Below, in pieces: positions 7,135 through 16,763 of a stretch of 64,000 bases of DNA. The translations under genes and the position numbers were made by a program. The DNA is from Xanthomonas arboricola pv. juglandis (GTDB taxonomy: Bacteria; Pseudomonadota; Gammaproteobacteria; Xanthomonadales; Xanthomonadaceae), in contig NZ_JZEF01000002.1 in NCBI RefSeq assembly GCF_001013475.1, positions 971,655 to 1,035,654 on the forward strand, read 5' to 3'. A model generated the notes under the pieces. It did no database searches, was not told where the DNA came from, and saw only the letters and a list, made by a program, of their open reading frames with translations. How positions within the stretch are numbered: position 1 is the stretch's first letter; each line of letters opens with the position of its first letter.

Positions 7135-9519
7135 ATGGCAGCAGGCACACGCAGCACAGCGACGTTGCACCATCACGCACTGGCAGGCGCCTGCGCCAGC
7201 GCCTTGCTCGCAAGCAGCGCGCTGGCAGTGGCGGCCGAGGCGCCGCAGGTGACCTGGCTGGACCGCATCGAGGTCACCGCCACGCCGATTCCCGGCACCA
7301 CCATCGATGCGGCACAGCTGCCGTACATGGTGCAATCGGCCACCAACAGCGAGCTGTCGCGCGCGCGCAGCAACAACCTCGGCGATCTGCTGCAGCGGCG
7401 CTTCGTCGGCGTGGATGGCAACGATGTGCAAGGCAGCGCGTTCCAGAACGACCTCACCTTCCACGGGTTTCGTGCCTCCGCCTTGCCCGGCGCCTCGCAA
7501 GGCGTGTCGGTGTATCTGGATGGCGTGCGTTTCAACGAACCGTTCGCCGATATCGTCAGCTGGGACATGCTGCCCGAGTCGGCAATCAACGCGGTGACCC
7601 TGATGCCCGGTTCCAATCCCTTGTTCGGGCCGAACACGCTCGGCGGCGCGGTGGTGCTGTCTACCGCGTCGGGCCTCACCTCACCGGGAGTGCAGGGCGA
7701 GCTGAGCATCGGCAGCGGTGCGCGCAAGCGACTGGACGCCAGTTACGGTCTCGCCAGTCAGGACGGCTGGCATGGCTTTGTCGCGGTCACCGGTTTCGAC
7801 GAGAACGGCTGGCGCGATGCCTCCGAAGGCCGCCTGGGAACCGTGTTCGGCAAGGTCGGCAAGCAAGGCGAGCAGACCGATTGGAGCCTGTCGCTGCTGC
7901 ACGGGCGCAGCCGCCTGATCGGCAATGGCCTGCTGCCGGATACGCGCTACACCGACGATGGCCCCGAGCCCGGCCTGTATCGCGCCGACCGCCGCGCGGT
8001 GTACACCTCGCCCGATCTCACCCGCAATCGCAATACGCTGTTCACCGCGCAACTGGACCATCGTTTCACTGCGGACACCGCGTTGCATGCACTGGCCTAC
8101 GCGCGCGTGGGCCGCCGCGACACCGTCAATGGCGATATCGGCGAGGACTACGAGGAATTCGTCGAAGAATGCGCCTCCGGTTACGCCGCCGATGGCAGCG
8201 CGCTGGATGCCGATTGCGATGTCGCGCGCGCCGATGCCGATGCACTGCCCACCGGCGCGCTCAACACCACCCAGATGCGCCAGGAGGCGCAAGGCCTGGC
8301 AGTCAACCTGAGCAGGCAATGGGGGGCGCATGCGCTCAGCACCGGCGTCACCTTCGATCGCGGCCATGTGCGCTATCAGCAATTCGCCCGCGACGGTTGG
8401 GTGCAACCGGACCGCTCGGTCGCTGCCGATCCGGATGCCGAGCGCGCGTTCTTTTCCGGCGTGCGCGGCAGCACCAAGACGCTGGGCGTGTTCGTCGCCG
8501 ACACCTGGGCGCTGGACGCTGCCACCCATCTCAGTGCCGCAGTGCGCTGGAATCGCGTGGTGGTGGACAACATCCTTTCCACCGCCGAGGACGGCGACCG
8601 CCCACGCGAGCGTTTCGTCTATGCCAAGGCCAATCCATCGTTAGGGTTGACCCATCGTCTCGATTCGGGACTGACGCTGTACGGCTCGGTCGCGCAAAAC
8701 AGCCGCGCACCGACCGCGATCGAACTGGGTTGCGCAGATCCCACCCAGCCGTGTCGGTTGCCGACCGGCCTGCAGGCCGACCCGCGCCTGGAGCAGATCG
8801 TCTCCCGCACGTACGAGCTCGGCGCGCGCTGGGCACCGTCGGCCAACAGCAACGCCAGCCTGTCGGTGTACCGCGCCGACAATCGCGACGACATCCTGTT
8901 CCTGCGCGCCCCGGACACCCAGCTGGGTTACTTCGACAACGTCGGCCGCACCCGCTACCAGGGCGCGGATCTGGCGTTGCGCCTGCACAGCGGCGACTGG
9001 CAATGGTCGGCCGGCTACAGCTTCCTGGATGCGACCTACCGCAGCGATGGCGAGCTGCTGTCCGGCGAGCGCGTGATCGCCTTGCGGCCAGGCCTGCGCA
9101 TCGCCGCATTGCCACGCCACAACCTCAAGCTCGGCGTGGAATGGCAGCGCGATGCGCTGACCCTGGGTGCCGGGGTGCGTGCGGTGGCCGGCCGCGTGGC
9201 CAGCGGCAACGAGGATGGCCAGGTCGACAACGCCGACGACGGCGAGCCCGCACCCGAGCGCATCGACATCGGCACCGCCGGCTACGCGCTGGTGGATCTG
9301 CAGGCGCGTTGGCAACTGGGCGCGCGGTTGTCGCTGTTCGCCCGCATCGACAACGTCTTCAACCGCCGCTACGCGACCTACGCGGCTGTGGCCGAAGACG
9401 TATTCCCCGATGGCGAACTCGCGCGCCCGCAGGAGGCACCCGCGGAAACCGGCCCGGCAAGGTTCCTCGCGCCGGGCGTGCCGCGGCAGTATCTGATCGG
9501 CATACGCTGGGCGTTATGA
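7135..9519 (+). CDS. TonB-dependent outer-membrane receptor of the PQQ-dehydrogenase operon
   Basis: A 794-residue TonB-dependent receptor: signal peptide (about residues 1-33), a TonB-box-like IEVTAT, a plug domain (about 50-170) and a 22-strand barrel ending in an aromatic-rich strand with IGIRWAL. ATG 7135 lies 11 bases after the dehydrogenase stop with a GGGAGA site; the frame is open further upstream, but only as a shadow. It is the last gene of the sigma-54 operon, so its cargo is probably tied to the quinoprotein. Several predicted external loops are strongly acidic (about residues 333-345 and 692-704), which could suit a multivalent cation. Candidate cargo is a lanthanide-chelate, PQQ itself, or an alcohol substrate; sequence alone cannot decide. 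Confidence 0.88.
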   Translation: MAAGTRSTATLHHHALAGACASALLASSALAVAAEAPQVTWLDRIEVTATPIPGTTIDAAQLPYMVQSATNSELSRARSNNLGDLLQRRFVGVDGNDVQGSAFQNDLTFHGFRASALPGASQGVSVYLDGVRFNEPFADIVSWDMLPESAINAVTLMPGSNPLFGPNTLGGAVVLSTASGLTSPGVQGELSIGSGARKRLDASYGLASQDGWHGFVAVTGFDENGWRDASEGRLGTVFGKVGKQGEQTDWSLSLLHGRSRLIGNGLLPDTRYTDDGPEPGLYRADRRAVYTSPDLTRNRNTLFTAQLDHRFTADTALHALAYARVGRRDTVNGDIGEDYEEFVEECASGYAADGSALDADCDVARADADALPTGALNTTQMRQEAQGLAVNLSRQWGAHALSTGVTFDRGHVRYQQFARDGWVQPDRSVAADPDAERAFFSGVRGSTKTLGVFVADTWALDAATHLSAAVRWNRVVVDNILSTAEDGDRPRERFVYAKANPSLGLTHRLDSGLTLYGSVAQNSRAPTAIELGCADPTQPCRLPTGLQADPRLEQIVSRTYELGARWAPSANSNASLSVYRADNRDDILFLRAPDTQLGYFDNVGRTRYQGADLALRLHSGDWQWSAGYSFLDATYRSDGELLSGERVIALRPGLRIAALPRHNLKLGVEWQRDALTLGAGVRAVAGRVASGNEDGQVDNADDGEPAPERIDIGTAGYALVDLQARWQLGARLSLFARIDNVFNRRYATYAAVAEDVFPDGELARPQEAPAETGPARFLAPGVPRQYLIGIRWAL

Positions 9520-9557
9520 GGCTGGGGACTCGGGATTGGAGATTAGGGATTCGCAAG
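9520..9557 (+). repeat. GGGAATC-type repeat array (forward)
   Basis: Degenerate run of the heptamer GGGA(T/A)TC/TGGAGATTAGGG directly after the receptor stop. It faces an oppositely oriented array at 10256-10290, so the pair brackets the repeat-filled intergenic segment. Confidence 0.6.
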
Positions 9558-9616
9558 GCGCAAGGTGCAATCGCCAGTCGCCCGCAGCGTTATCTGGATG
9601 GTGCCGAGCTGCGCTA

Positions 9617-9740
9617 GTCGAGGGCGCGGTGTCCTCACCGCTCGCGGGACACGCCGCAAGTACGTCCATGTAGGCTCGGTGGCGGCATCCATGCCGCCAC
9701 ACGGTCCCGCAATCGGTGAGGCCGCCGCACCAGAGAGTTG
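9617..9740 (+). repeat. Structured 124-base repeat, copy A
   Basis: Outer inverted arms (CCTCACCGCTCGCGGGAC and its near-complement ending GGTGAGG) enclose a nested palindrome GGCGGCATCCATGCCGCC. It is nearly identical to copy B at 9822-9945 and to copy C (opposite strand) at 9990-10097. Small open frames that run through it are not credible genes. Confidence 0.8.
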
Positions 9741-9821
9741 GCTGGTGACGTCATTGAAGAACGAAGACACTGCAGCAGACAGTTGATGGTTACTCGGAAG
9801 CTTAGATCAAGAGCCGAGTCG

Positions 9822-9945
9822 GTCGAGCGCGCGGCGCCCTCACCGCTCGCGGGACACGCCGTAAACCCGTCCCTGGGGGCTCGGTGGCGGCATCCATGCC
9901 GCCACACGGTCCCGCAAGCGGTGAGGACACCGCACCAGACAGTTG
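9822..9945 (+). repeat. Structured 124-base repeat, copy B
   Basis: Same design as copy A. The outer 18-bp arms differ from perfect pairing at one position, and the inner palindrome is identical. Confidence 0.8.
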
Positions 9946-9989
9946 ATTGGTTGCCTTGTTTAAAACCATGCACACCGACCATCTCGACT

Positions 9990-10097
9990 GGCCCTTGCCC
10001 GCCCACCGTCGCGGGACCTTACGCGGCATGGATGCCGCGTAAGAGCCTACAAGGACGTACTTGCGGCGTGTCCCACGATGGTGGGCGGGCAAGGGCC
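9990..10097 (-). repeat. Structured repeat, copy C (inverted)
   Basis: Perfect 18-bp outer arms (GGCCCTTGCCCGCCCACC and its complement) enclose TTACGCGGCAT-GG-ATGCCGCGTAA. Read on the minus strand, it follows the order of copies A and B, including the CACGCCGCAAGTACGTCC segment, so it is a diverged third copy in reverse. Confidence 0.75.
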
Positions 10098-10255
10098 CTG
10101 CAGCCAAGCCCCAAATCATCCGCTCCACAATCGCGGCATCGACAAGTGGTGCATGCCGCACCAAACAACAGCGGCACCCACCTGATGGTCAAGAAGTGCT
10201 CTTGATAAATCGCTCCAAATACCAGCGCCAAGAACCAGCATGGGCTCTAACGAAT

Positions 10256-10289
10256 CCCCAATTCCGAATCCCGAATCCCTGCCTCTCAA
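10256..10289 (-). repeat. GGGAATC-type repeat array (reverse)
   Basis: CCCCAATTCCGAATCCCGAATCCC is the complement of the GGGAATC unit. It abuts the 3' end of the activator gene and pairs with the forward array at 9520-9557. Confidence 0.65.
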
Positions 10290-12263
10290 TCACCCGGTAT
10301 CCAGGCCATGCTTGCGCAGCTTGCGATACAGCGTATTGCGACTGATGCCCAGGGCATCGGCGGTGCGGCTGACATTCCAGCGATGGCGTTCGAGTTGTTG
10401 CTGCAGCACCAGGCGCTCGGCCTGGTCGAGTGCGACGCGGCCGGGCATGTCGTCGGCGGCCACCGCGCGGCCATCGACCAGGCATGGTGCGCTGCCGGCA
10501 TCGACAATTTCCTGCGGCAGGTTGGGCAGGCGGATCACTCCGTCGCTGCACAATACCGCCGCCGTGCGCAGCACATTGCGCAACTGGCGCAGGTTGCCCG
10601 GCCATGCGTAGCTCAGCAGTTTGTGCATCGCTTCCTCGCTGATGCGCACGCTGTGCTCGCTGTTTTCCTCGCGCAGCAGCGTGCGGATCAACTCGGCCTT
10701 GTCGCTGCGCTCGCGCAGCGGTGGCAGGTGCAGCACCACGCCATTGAGCCGGTAATACAAATCCTCGCGAAACTCGCCGGCCGCCACCCGCTGCGCCAGA
10801 TCGCGATGGTTGGCGCTGATCACGTGCAGCTCCAGCGGTACCGCGCGTTCGCTGCCCAGCGGGGTGACGCATTGTTCTTCCAGCACGCGTAGCAGGCGGC
10901 TCTGCAAGGGCAGCGGCATGTCGCCGATTTCATCAAGAAATAGGGTGCCGCCGCTGGCCTGCAGCAATTTGCCATGGCGGCCTTCGCGCGCGGCATCGGT
11001 GAAGGCACCGCGCGCATACCCGAACAATTCGCTCTCGATCAATGCCTCGGGAATCGCCGCGCAGTTGATCGCCACGAACGCGCCGCCGGCCCACGGCGAG
11101 CCGCGGTGCACCGCCTTGGCAAATTCCTCCTTGCCGGTACCGGTGTCGCCGCGCAGCAGAATCGACACGCGATGCGCAGCCAGTTTCAAGGCATTGGCCA
11201 GGTTGTGGCGCATGCGCGAATCCGAGCCGACATGTTCGCCGGGTTGCAGCTCGGTATCCGGTGCCAGCTGCGCCGGCCCGCCTACCGCCGGCAGCGCAGT
11301 GCGCGCGCGCGGCGGGCGCACCAGTGCGTAGAACCGCCGCCCATGGCAGGCGCAGCGGATCGACCACAAGGTGCCGGCATCGCTGCCGGCGCGATGCTCG
11401 AGGGTGTCGAAATCCAGCTGCATCACCTGCGCGATGTTGCGGCCCACCAGCTGGCTGCGATCGATCTTGCCCAGTTGTTCCAGCGCCGCCTCGTTGACGG
11501 CCAGCACGCGGCCATCGGTATCGATCGCGATCAGTGCCTCGTGCAGCAGGCCGGCGAACTCGGGCCGGCTATGGAAGCGCAGGATGAACGCATGGCCGAA
11601 CTGGTTGAGGAAATGCGAGCGCGAGATCTGCGCCGCCGACATGCTCACCAGGGCCACGGTGTGGCGCTGGATCTGCTTGCCGTCCTGGGCATTGGGAGTG
11701 GACGCATCCAGCACCGCCAGCAGCCCGCCATGCGGGTCCAGGATCGGCGCACCGCTGCACGACAGCGGCAGATGGCGGGTCAGGTAATGTTCGCCGCGGT
11801 GCACGCTGACCGCGGTGCGCTCGGCCGCGCAGGTGCCCAGGCCGTTGGTGCCCTGGTGACACTCGGCCCAGCTGGCGCCGCAGAACAGACCGGCCTGACG
11901 GAATTCGCGCAGCAGGGTGGGGTCGTGCACGCTGTGCAGCACGGTCGCTTCGGCGTCGGCAAAGATCACGGCGTAGCCGCTGCCGGCGATCTGCTCGTAG
12001 AGGTTTTCCATCTCCACCTTGGCAATGCGCAGCACATCGCCCAGACGTTGCTGGCGCTCGCGCACGTGCAGCGCATCGTGCACCAGCGGCTCGGGGGCTG
12101 CCTCGGGCAACAACGCGTAATCGTCCAGGCAGCGCCGCCACGAGCGCGACAGTGGTGCGGCAAGCGGCGCAATGTCGCGCAGCCGGCGGATCTGCCGGAG
12201 CGCATCCGGTTCGATCTCCGGCAGGGCGATGGACGTGGCGGCGACAACGCTTGGCTCGGACAT
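10290..12263 (-). CDS. Sigma-54-dependent transcriptional activator, AcoR type
   Basis: A 657-residue enhancer-binding protein that should activate RpoN promoters, most likely the operon at 2369-9519. The N-terminal half has a GAF-type sensor region (about 75-210), followed by a PAS-like segment (about 225-330). The AAA+ domain has Walker A GDTGTGKE (about residue 372), a sigma-54 contact loop reading GAFTDA instead of GAFTGA (about 418), Walker B FLDEIGD (about 436) and an arginine-finger region. A Fis-type helix-turn-helix occupies the last 40 residues (NVSRTADALGISRNTLYRK). The GAF-PAS-AAA-Fis order without a receiver domain is the AcoR/PedR-like plan for small-molecule sensing. It is transcribed toward the operon but separated from it by repeats. 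Confidence 0.9.
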   Translation of the reverse strand: MSEPSVVAATSIALPEIEPDALRQIRRLRDIAPLAAPLSRSWRRCLDDYALLPEAAPEPLVHDALHVRERQQRLGDVLRIAKVEMENLYEQIAGSGYAVIFADAEATVLHSVHDPTLLREFRQAGLFCGASWAECHQGTNGLGTCAAERTAVSVHRGEHYLTRHLPLSCSGAPILDPHGGLLAVLDASTPNAQDGKQIQRHTVALVSMSAAQISRSHFLNQFGHAFILRFHSRPEFAGLLHEALIAIDTDGRVLAVNEAALEQLGKIDRSQLVGRNIAQVMQLDFDTLEHRAGSDAGTLWSIRCACHGRRFYALVRPPRARTALPAVGGPAQLAPDTELQPGEHVGSDSRMRHNLANALKLAAHRVSILLRGDTGTGKEEFAKAVHRGSPWAGGAFVAINCAAIPEALIESELFGYARGAFTDAAREGRHGKLLQASGGTLFLDEIGDMPLPLQSRLLRVLEEQCVTPLGSERAVPLELHVISANHRDLAQRVAAGEFREDLYYRLNGVVLHLPPLRERSDKAELIRTLLREENSEHSVRISEEAMHKLLSYAWPGNLRQLRNVLRTAAVLCSDGVIRLPNLPQEIVDAGSAPCLVDGRAVAADDMPGRVALDQAERLVLQQQLERHRWNVSRTADALGISRNTLYRKLRKHGLDTG

Positions 12264-12351
12264 GGGCCAGCGTTCCTCAGTGGGCGCGAAACGTCAGTAG
12301 AGGCACAGATCGGGCCGATGCTCAAACTGCATTGCAGCAATTGCGGTGCAG

Positions 12352-12486
12352 GCGCGCCCCTCTCATGCGGGAGAGGGGCTGTGGTGAGGGGACGGTGCGA
12401 AGCGTCGTGCTGTTCAACCTGCACGGGGCTTCGCCCGTCCCCTCATCCGCCCCCGCGGGGCACCTTCTCCCGAGGGGGGAAGGGCA
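12352..12486. repeat. Composite intergenic palindromic repeat, including copy 2 of the 1939 element
   Basis: Holds a perfect hairpin CCCCTCTC/GAGAGGGG (12357-12378), long-range arms GAGGGGACGG/CCGTCCCCTC, and at 12439-12484 the same CCCTCATCCGCC...CACCTTCTCCC...GGAAGG module found at 1939-1981. It separates the activator from the kinase gene and may form a cruciform or terminator in both directions. Confidence 0.65.
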
Positions 12487-12512
12487 CAGCGCTGATCAGC
12501 GGTGGTGCCGCG

Positions 12513-13445
12513 TCAGAGCGCGTAGCCGAACTGCTGCTTGAACTGGTCGTTGAACTCGGCAAAGTCGAAGCGCTGGTTCTGCGTGCCGGGGTGCTCCACC
12601 TTCAGCGCGCCCATCAGGTTGCCCATCCGCCCGATCGTCAGCCAGTCGTAGCCGCCCTGGATGCCGTAGATCAGGCCGGCGCGGAAGGCGTCGCCGCAGC
12701 CGGTCGGGTCGACCACGCGGCGCTCGTGCGCCGGCGGGATGTCGTAGGTCTTTTCCGGCGTATGCACCAGCGCGCCCTTGGGGCCCTGCGTGGTGATGTA
12801 GGCCTGCACGCGCGAGACGATGTCCTTCTCGTTCCAGCCGGTGCGTTCCTGCAGCAGGTTGGATTCGTAGTCGTTGACCACAACGTACTGGGCCTGCTCG
12901 ATGAACTGGCGCAGTTCCGGGCCGTTGAACAAGGGCATCGCCTGGCCGGGGTCGAAGATGAAGGGAATGCCGGCGGCAGCGAACTCTTCCGCATTCTGGA
13001 TCATGCCCTCGCGCCCGTCCGGGCCGACCAGGCCCAGGGTCACGCCCGGCACATCCTTCACGTGGTTTTCGTAGCTGCGCATCATCGCGCCCGGATGGAA
13101 GGCGGTGATCTGGTTATTGTCGTGGTCGGTGGTGATGAAGGCCTGCGGGGTGAACAGGTCGTCGATGATCTTCACCCGCGACAGTTCGATCCCCAGCGTT
13201 TCGAAGTGTTCGCGATACGGGCCGAAGTCCTGGCCCACGGTGCCCATCGGGATCGGCGCGCCGCCGAGCAGATGCAGGTTGTAGGCGATATTGCCGGCGC
13301 AACCGCCGAACTCGCGGCGCATGCGCGGGACCAGGAACGACACATTCAGGATGTGCACCTTGTCCGGCAGGATGTGGTTCTTGAACTGGTCCGGAAACAC
13401 CATGATGGTGTCGTAGGCGAGGGAACCACAGATCAGTGCGGACAT
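12513..13445 (-). CDS. PfkB-family carbohydrate/nucleoside kinase (adenosine kinase-like)
   Basis: A 310-residue ribokinase-superfamily enzyme that phosphorylates a sugar or nucleoside with ATP. The N-terminal substrate-site GG appears in RREFGGCAGNIAYNL (about 40-55). The C-terminal PfkB signature DPTGCGDAFRAG (about 250) supplies the anion hole and catalytic Asp. The overall pattern is closest to bacterial adenosine kinase-like proteins, but the substrate is not certain. The frame is open upstream to 13586; I chose ATG 13445 because the protein aligns with the family from MSALICGS. It diverges from mreB with about 275 bases between the two starts. Confidence 0.85.
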   Translation of the reverse strand: MSALICGSLAYDTIMVFPDQFKNHILPDKVHILNVSFLVPRMRREFGGCAGNIAYNLHLLGGAPIPMGTVGQDFGPYREHFETLGIELSRVKIIDDLFTPQAFITTDHDNNQITAFHPGAMMRSYENHVKDVPGVTLGLVGPDGREGMIQNAEEFAAAGIPFIFDPGQAMPLFNGPELRQFIEQAQYVVVNDYESNLLQERTGWNEKDIVSRVQAYITTQGPKGALVHTPEKTYDIPPAHERRVVDPTGCGDAFRAGLIYGIQGGYDWLTIGRMGNLMGALKVEHPGTQNQRFDFAEFNDQFKQQFGYAL

Positions 13446-13577
13446 CGAGTCAGGCCTTTGCGTTGGGAAATACCCGCCAGTTGCCGGGCATGGCAGCGGG
13501 ACGGCGCGCGCGCCGCGGCGCAAAGGGTAACGGCTGCGACCGATCAGGGCCACAACCGCATGCCATGCCCGGCGTGA

Positions 13578-14768
<1,191 letters not shown>

Positions 14769-15084
14769 TGGGGGCGGGAATCGGGAATCGGGATTGGGGA
14801 ATCGTAAAAACATTCCCTGCCTGCGGCCTTTTGCGGTTACGACGCGGTCCCGCCGATTTGAGTTCCAGAGCAGCCATCAGAACTACTGCGCAGCCGTCAG
14901 GCGGGCGTGGCAGGTGCTCGGAATCCTCATGCACCCGCCGTACACTCCGGTTCCTGCGTGCCGCCCGCACCCACCTGACGATTGCTCGCTACGTTTTGTT
15001 AGCCGCTCCTAGCCTGAGCCGCACCAAGGGCAGCACAGCGCTCTCCAATTCCCCATTCCCGATTCCCCAATCCCGGCCCTGACA
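14769..15084. repeat. mreB-mreC gap bracketed by inverted GGGAATC arrays
   Basis: A forward array at about 14771-14806 (GGGAATCGGGAATCGGGATTGGGGAATC) and a reverse array at about 15044-15078 (ATTCCCCATTCCCGATTCCCC) bracket roughly 240 bases in which I see no gene. The unit order and orientation repeat what is seen at 9520/10256 and 26184/26308. Confidence 0.75.
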
Positions 15085-16278
15085 GTGCCCTCCTACGCCG
15101 GTCCTCCCGTCGCCTCCCGTCCTGGCGAAGTCACCTCCACGCTGCGGCTGCTGGTCTATCTGGTGCTGGCGATCGTGCTGATCGCGCTCGATAGCCGGGG
15201 TGGCTGGCTGAGCCAGGTGCGTCTGCAGGCCAACCTGCTGATCCAGCCGATCTGGGCGGTGGCCGGGTTGCCGGGGCGGATCGGCTCGCAGGTGCGCGAC
15301 AACGCCGCCACCCATGCGCAGCTGGTGGAAGAAACCCGCACCCTGCGCAATCAGCTGCTGGTGGCCAATGCGCGCCTGACCCGGCTGCAGACCGCTGCGC
15401 TGGACAATGCGCAGCTGCGCGAGCTGCTCAACGTCGCCGAGCGCCGCGGGCTGGACGTGCAGCTGGCGCCGATCCTGGATATCGACCTGGACCCGACCCG
15501 GCAGCGCCTGCTGCTGGACGCCGGCAGCCGCGATGGCGTGCTGCTGGGCCAGGCGGTGATCGATGCCGGCGGGCTGATGGGCCAGGTGATCGAAGTGACC
15601 CCGCTGCATTCGACCGTGCTGCTGCTGACCGACCCCGACCACGCGGTGCCGGTCAGCGTGGCGCGCAACGGCGTGCGCCTGATCGTCTACGGCCGCGGCG
15701 ACCGGCTGGAACTGCGCGACATCCCGCTCAGCGCCGGCGTGCAGGTGGGCGACGAAATCGTCACCTCCGGCCTCGGTGGCCGCTTCCCGGCCGGCTTCCC
15801 GGTCGGCAAGGTCTCCGAACTGCATCCGGACGACACCCACGCCTTCCTGGTCGGCGAACTGACCCCGGCCGCCAAGCTCGATCGCGGCCGCGATGTGCTG
15901 CTGCTGCGCGCGGGCAAGCCACTACGCGTGGTGCCGGGAATCGGGAATGGGGAATCGGGAATCGGGAGTGGCAACGGCGCCGAGGCGACGCCCTCCGCGC
16001 GACTGACCAGGCAAGCCGCAGCACCTGCATCGTCGCAAGGGGCTGTGCCTGCTAATTCCCAACTCCCGGATCCCGACTCCCGTCCCCAAAACAACCAGGG
16101 CGCAGCCACCGCGACGCCGCAGCGTGGCGCTCCTACCAATTCCCGATTCCCTATTCCCAATTCCCGGCCCCGAAACAACCAGGGCGCAGCCGCCGCACCG
16201 CCGCAGAACACCGCTCCTACCGATTCCCCATTCCCGACTCCCAATTCCCATCCGGCTCCGCAGGAGACGGACCAATGA
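15085..16278 (+). CDS. mreC: Rod-shape determining protein MreC with repeat-derived C-terminal tail
   Basis: A 397-residue MreC, an inner-membrane protein linking MreB to PBP2. It has one membrane helix (about residues 21-40), a coiled coil (about 70-115) and the two beta-barrel domains to about residue 282. The start is GTG 15085. From about residue 283 the protein changes to a Pro/Asn/Ala-rich tail encoded by GGGAATC arrays: a forward block at 15938-15974 and then tandem 84-base units at 16054-16137 and 16138-16221, with a partial third to the stop. Each unit encodes 28 residues patterned NSxxPxPxSRPxNNQGAA. The tail is outside the conserved fold and lies in the periplasm. The stop overlaps mreD by ATGA. 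Confidence 0.95.
   Translation: MPSYAGPPVASRPGEVTSTLRLLVYLVLAIVLIALDSRGGWLSQVRLQANLLIQPIWAVAGLPGRIGSQVRDNAATHAQLVEETRTLRNQLLVANARLTRLQTAALDNAQLRELLNVAERRGLDVQLAPILDIDLDPTRQRLLLDAGSRDGVLLGQAVIDAGGLMGQVIEVTPLHSTVLLLTDPDHAVPVSVARNGVRLIVYGRGDRLELRDIPLSAGVQVGDEIVTSGLGGRFPAGFPVGKVSELHPDDTHAFLVGELTPAAKLDRGRDVLLLRAGKPLRVVPGIGNGESGIGSGNGAEATPSARLTRQAAAPASSQGAVPANSQLPDPDSRPQNNQGAATATPQRGAPTNSRFPIPNSRPRNNQGAAAAPPQNTAPTDSPFPTPNSHPAPQETDQ
15938..16260 (+). repeat. Dispersed repeat inside mreC: GGGAATC array plus 84-base tandem units
   Basis: The coding 3' end of mreC contains a forward GGGAATC array (15938-15974) followed by reverse arrays embedded in two 84-base direct repeats (16054-16137, 16138-16221) and a partial third. 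All changes keep the frame open: each unit is a multiple of three. Confidence 0.88.
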
Positions 16279-16760
16279 CCCGCATGCGCAACACCTGGAT
16301 CCTGCCGGCGAGCATCGTCATTGCGCTGGTGCTGGGCCTGCTGCCGCTGCCGGTGGTGGTGCAGCCGCTGCGTCCGTACTGGCTGGCGCTGGTGCTGGCG
16401 TACTGGGTGATCGAGGAGCCGGACCGGGTCGGGCTGGGCATCGCCTTCGTGGCCGGCGTGCTGGCCGACCTGTTGTACGGCGGGCTACTCGGCGAGCAGG
16501 CGCTGCGGCTGGTGATCATGACCTTCATCCTGCAGCGCTTTCGCGCGCGGATGCGCTTCTTCCCGGTCTCGCAGCAGGCGCTGGCGATCGGCGGGCTGCT
16601 GCTCAACGACCGCATCGTCTCCTCGGCCGTGCATCTGGCGGTGGGCGAGCCGACCCTGCCGTGGAGTTACTGGTGGGCGCCGCTGCTGGGCATGGCGCTG
16701 TGGCCGCCGCTGTTCGTGTTGCTGGATGCGGTGCGGCTGGGCAAGCGGAGCAAGAAGTAA
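16275..16760 (+). CDS. mreD: Rod-shape determining protein MreD
   Basis: A 161-residue inner-membrane protein of the elongation machinery, with about five hydrophobic segments spread over its length. The family motif region ADLLYGGLLGEQALR is present near residue 55. Its ATG overlaps the mreC stop by 4 bases, and mrdA starts 4 bases after it, so the block is translated as a unit. Confidence 0.93.
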   Translation: MTRMRNTWILPASIVIALVLGLLPLPVVVQPLRPYWLALVLAYWVIEEPDRVGLGIAFVAGVLADLLYGGLLGEQALRLVIMTFILQRFRARMRFFPVSQQALAIGGLLLNDRIVSSAVHLAVGEPTLPWSYWWAPLLGMALWPPLFVLLDAVRLGKRSKK

Positions 16761-16763
16761 GCC

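Noticed and set aside
9514..10231. Several small open frames rich in Arg, Trp, His and Cys
   Set aside because: They translate the structured repeats and recur in each copy; there are no ribosome-binding sites or family motifs.
10974..13577. 867-residue open frame on the plus strand
   Set aside because: It is antisense to the sigma-54 activator and the PfkB kinase, both with clear family motifs, and crosses a repeat region.
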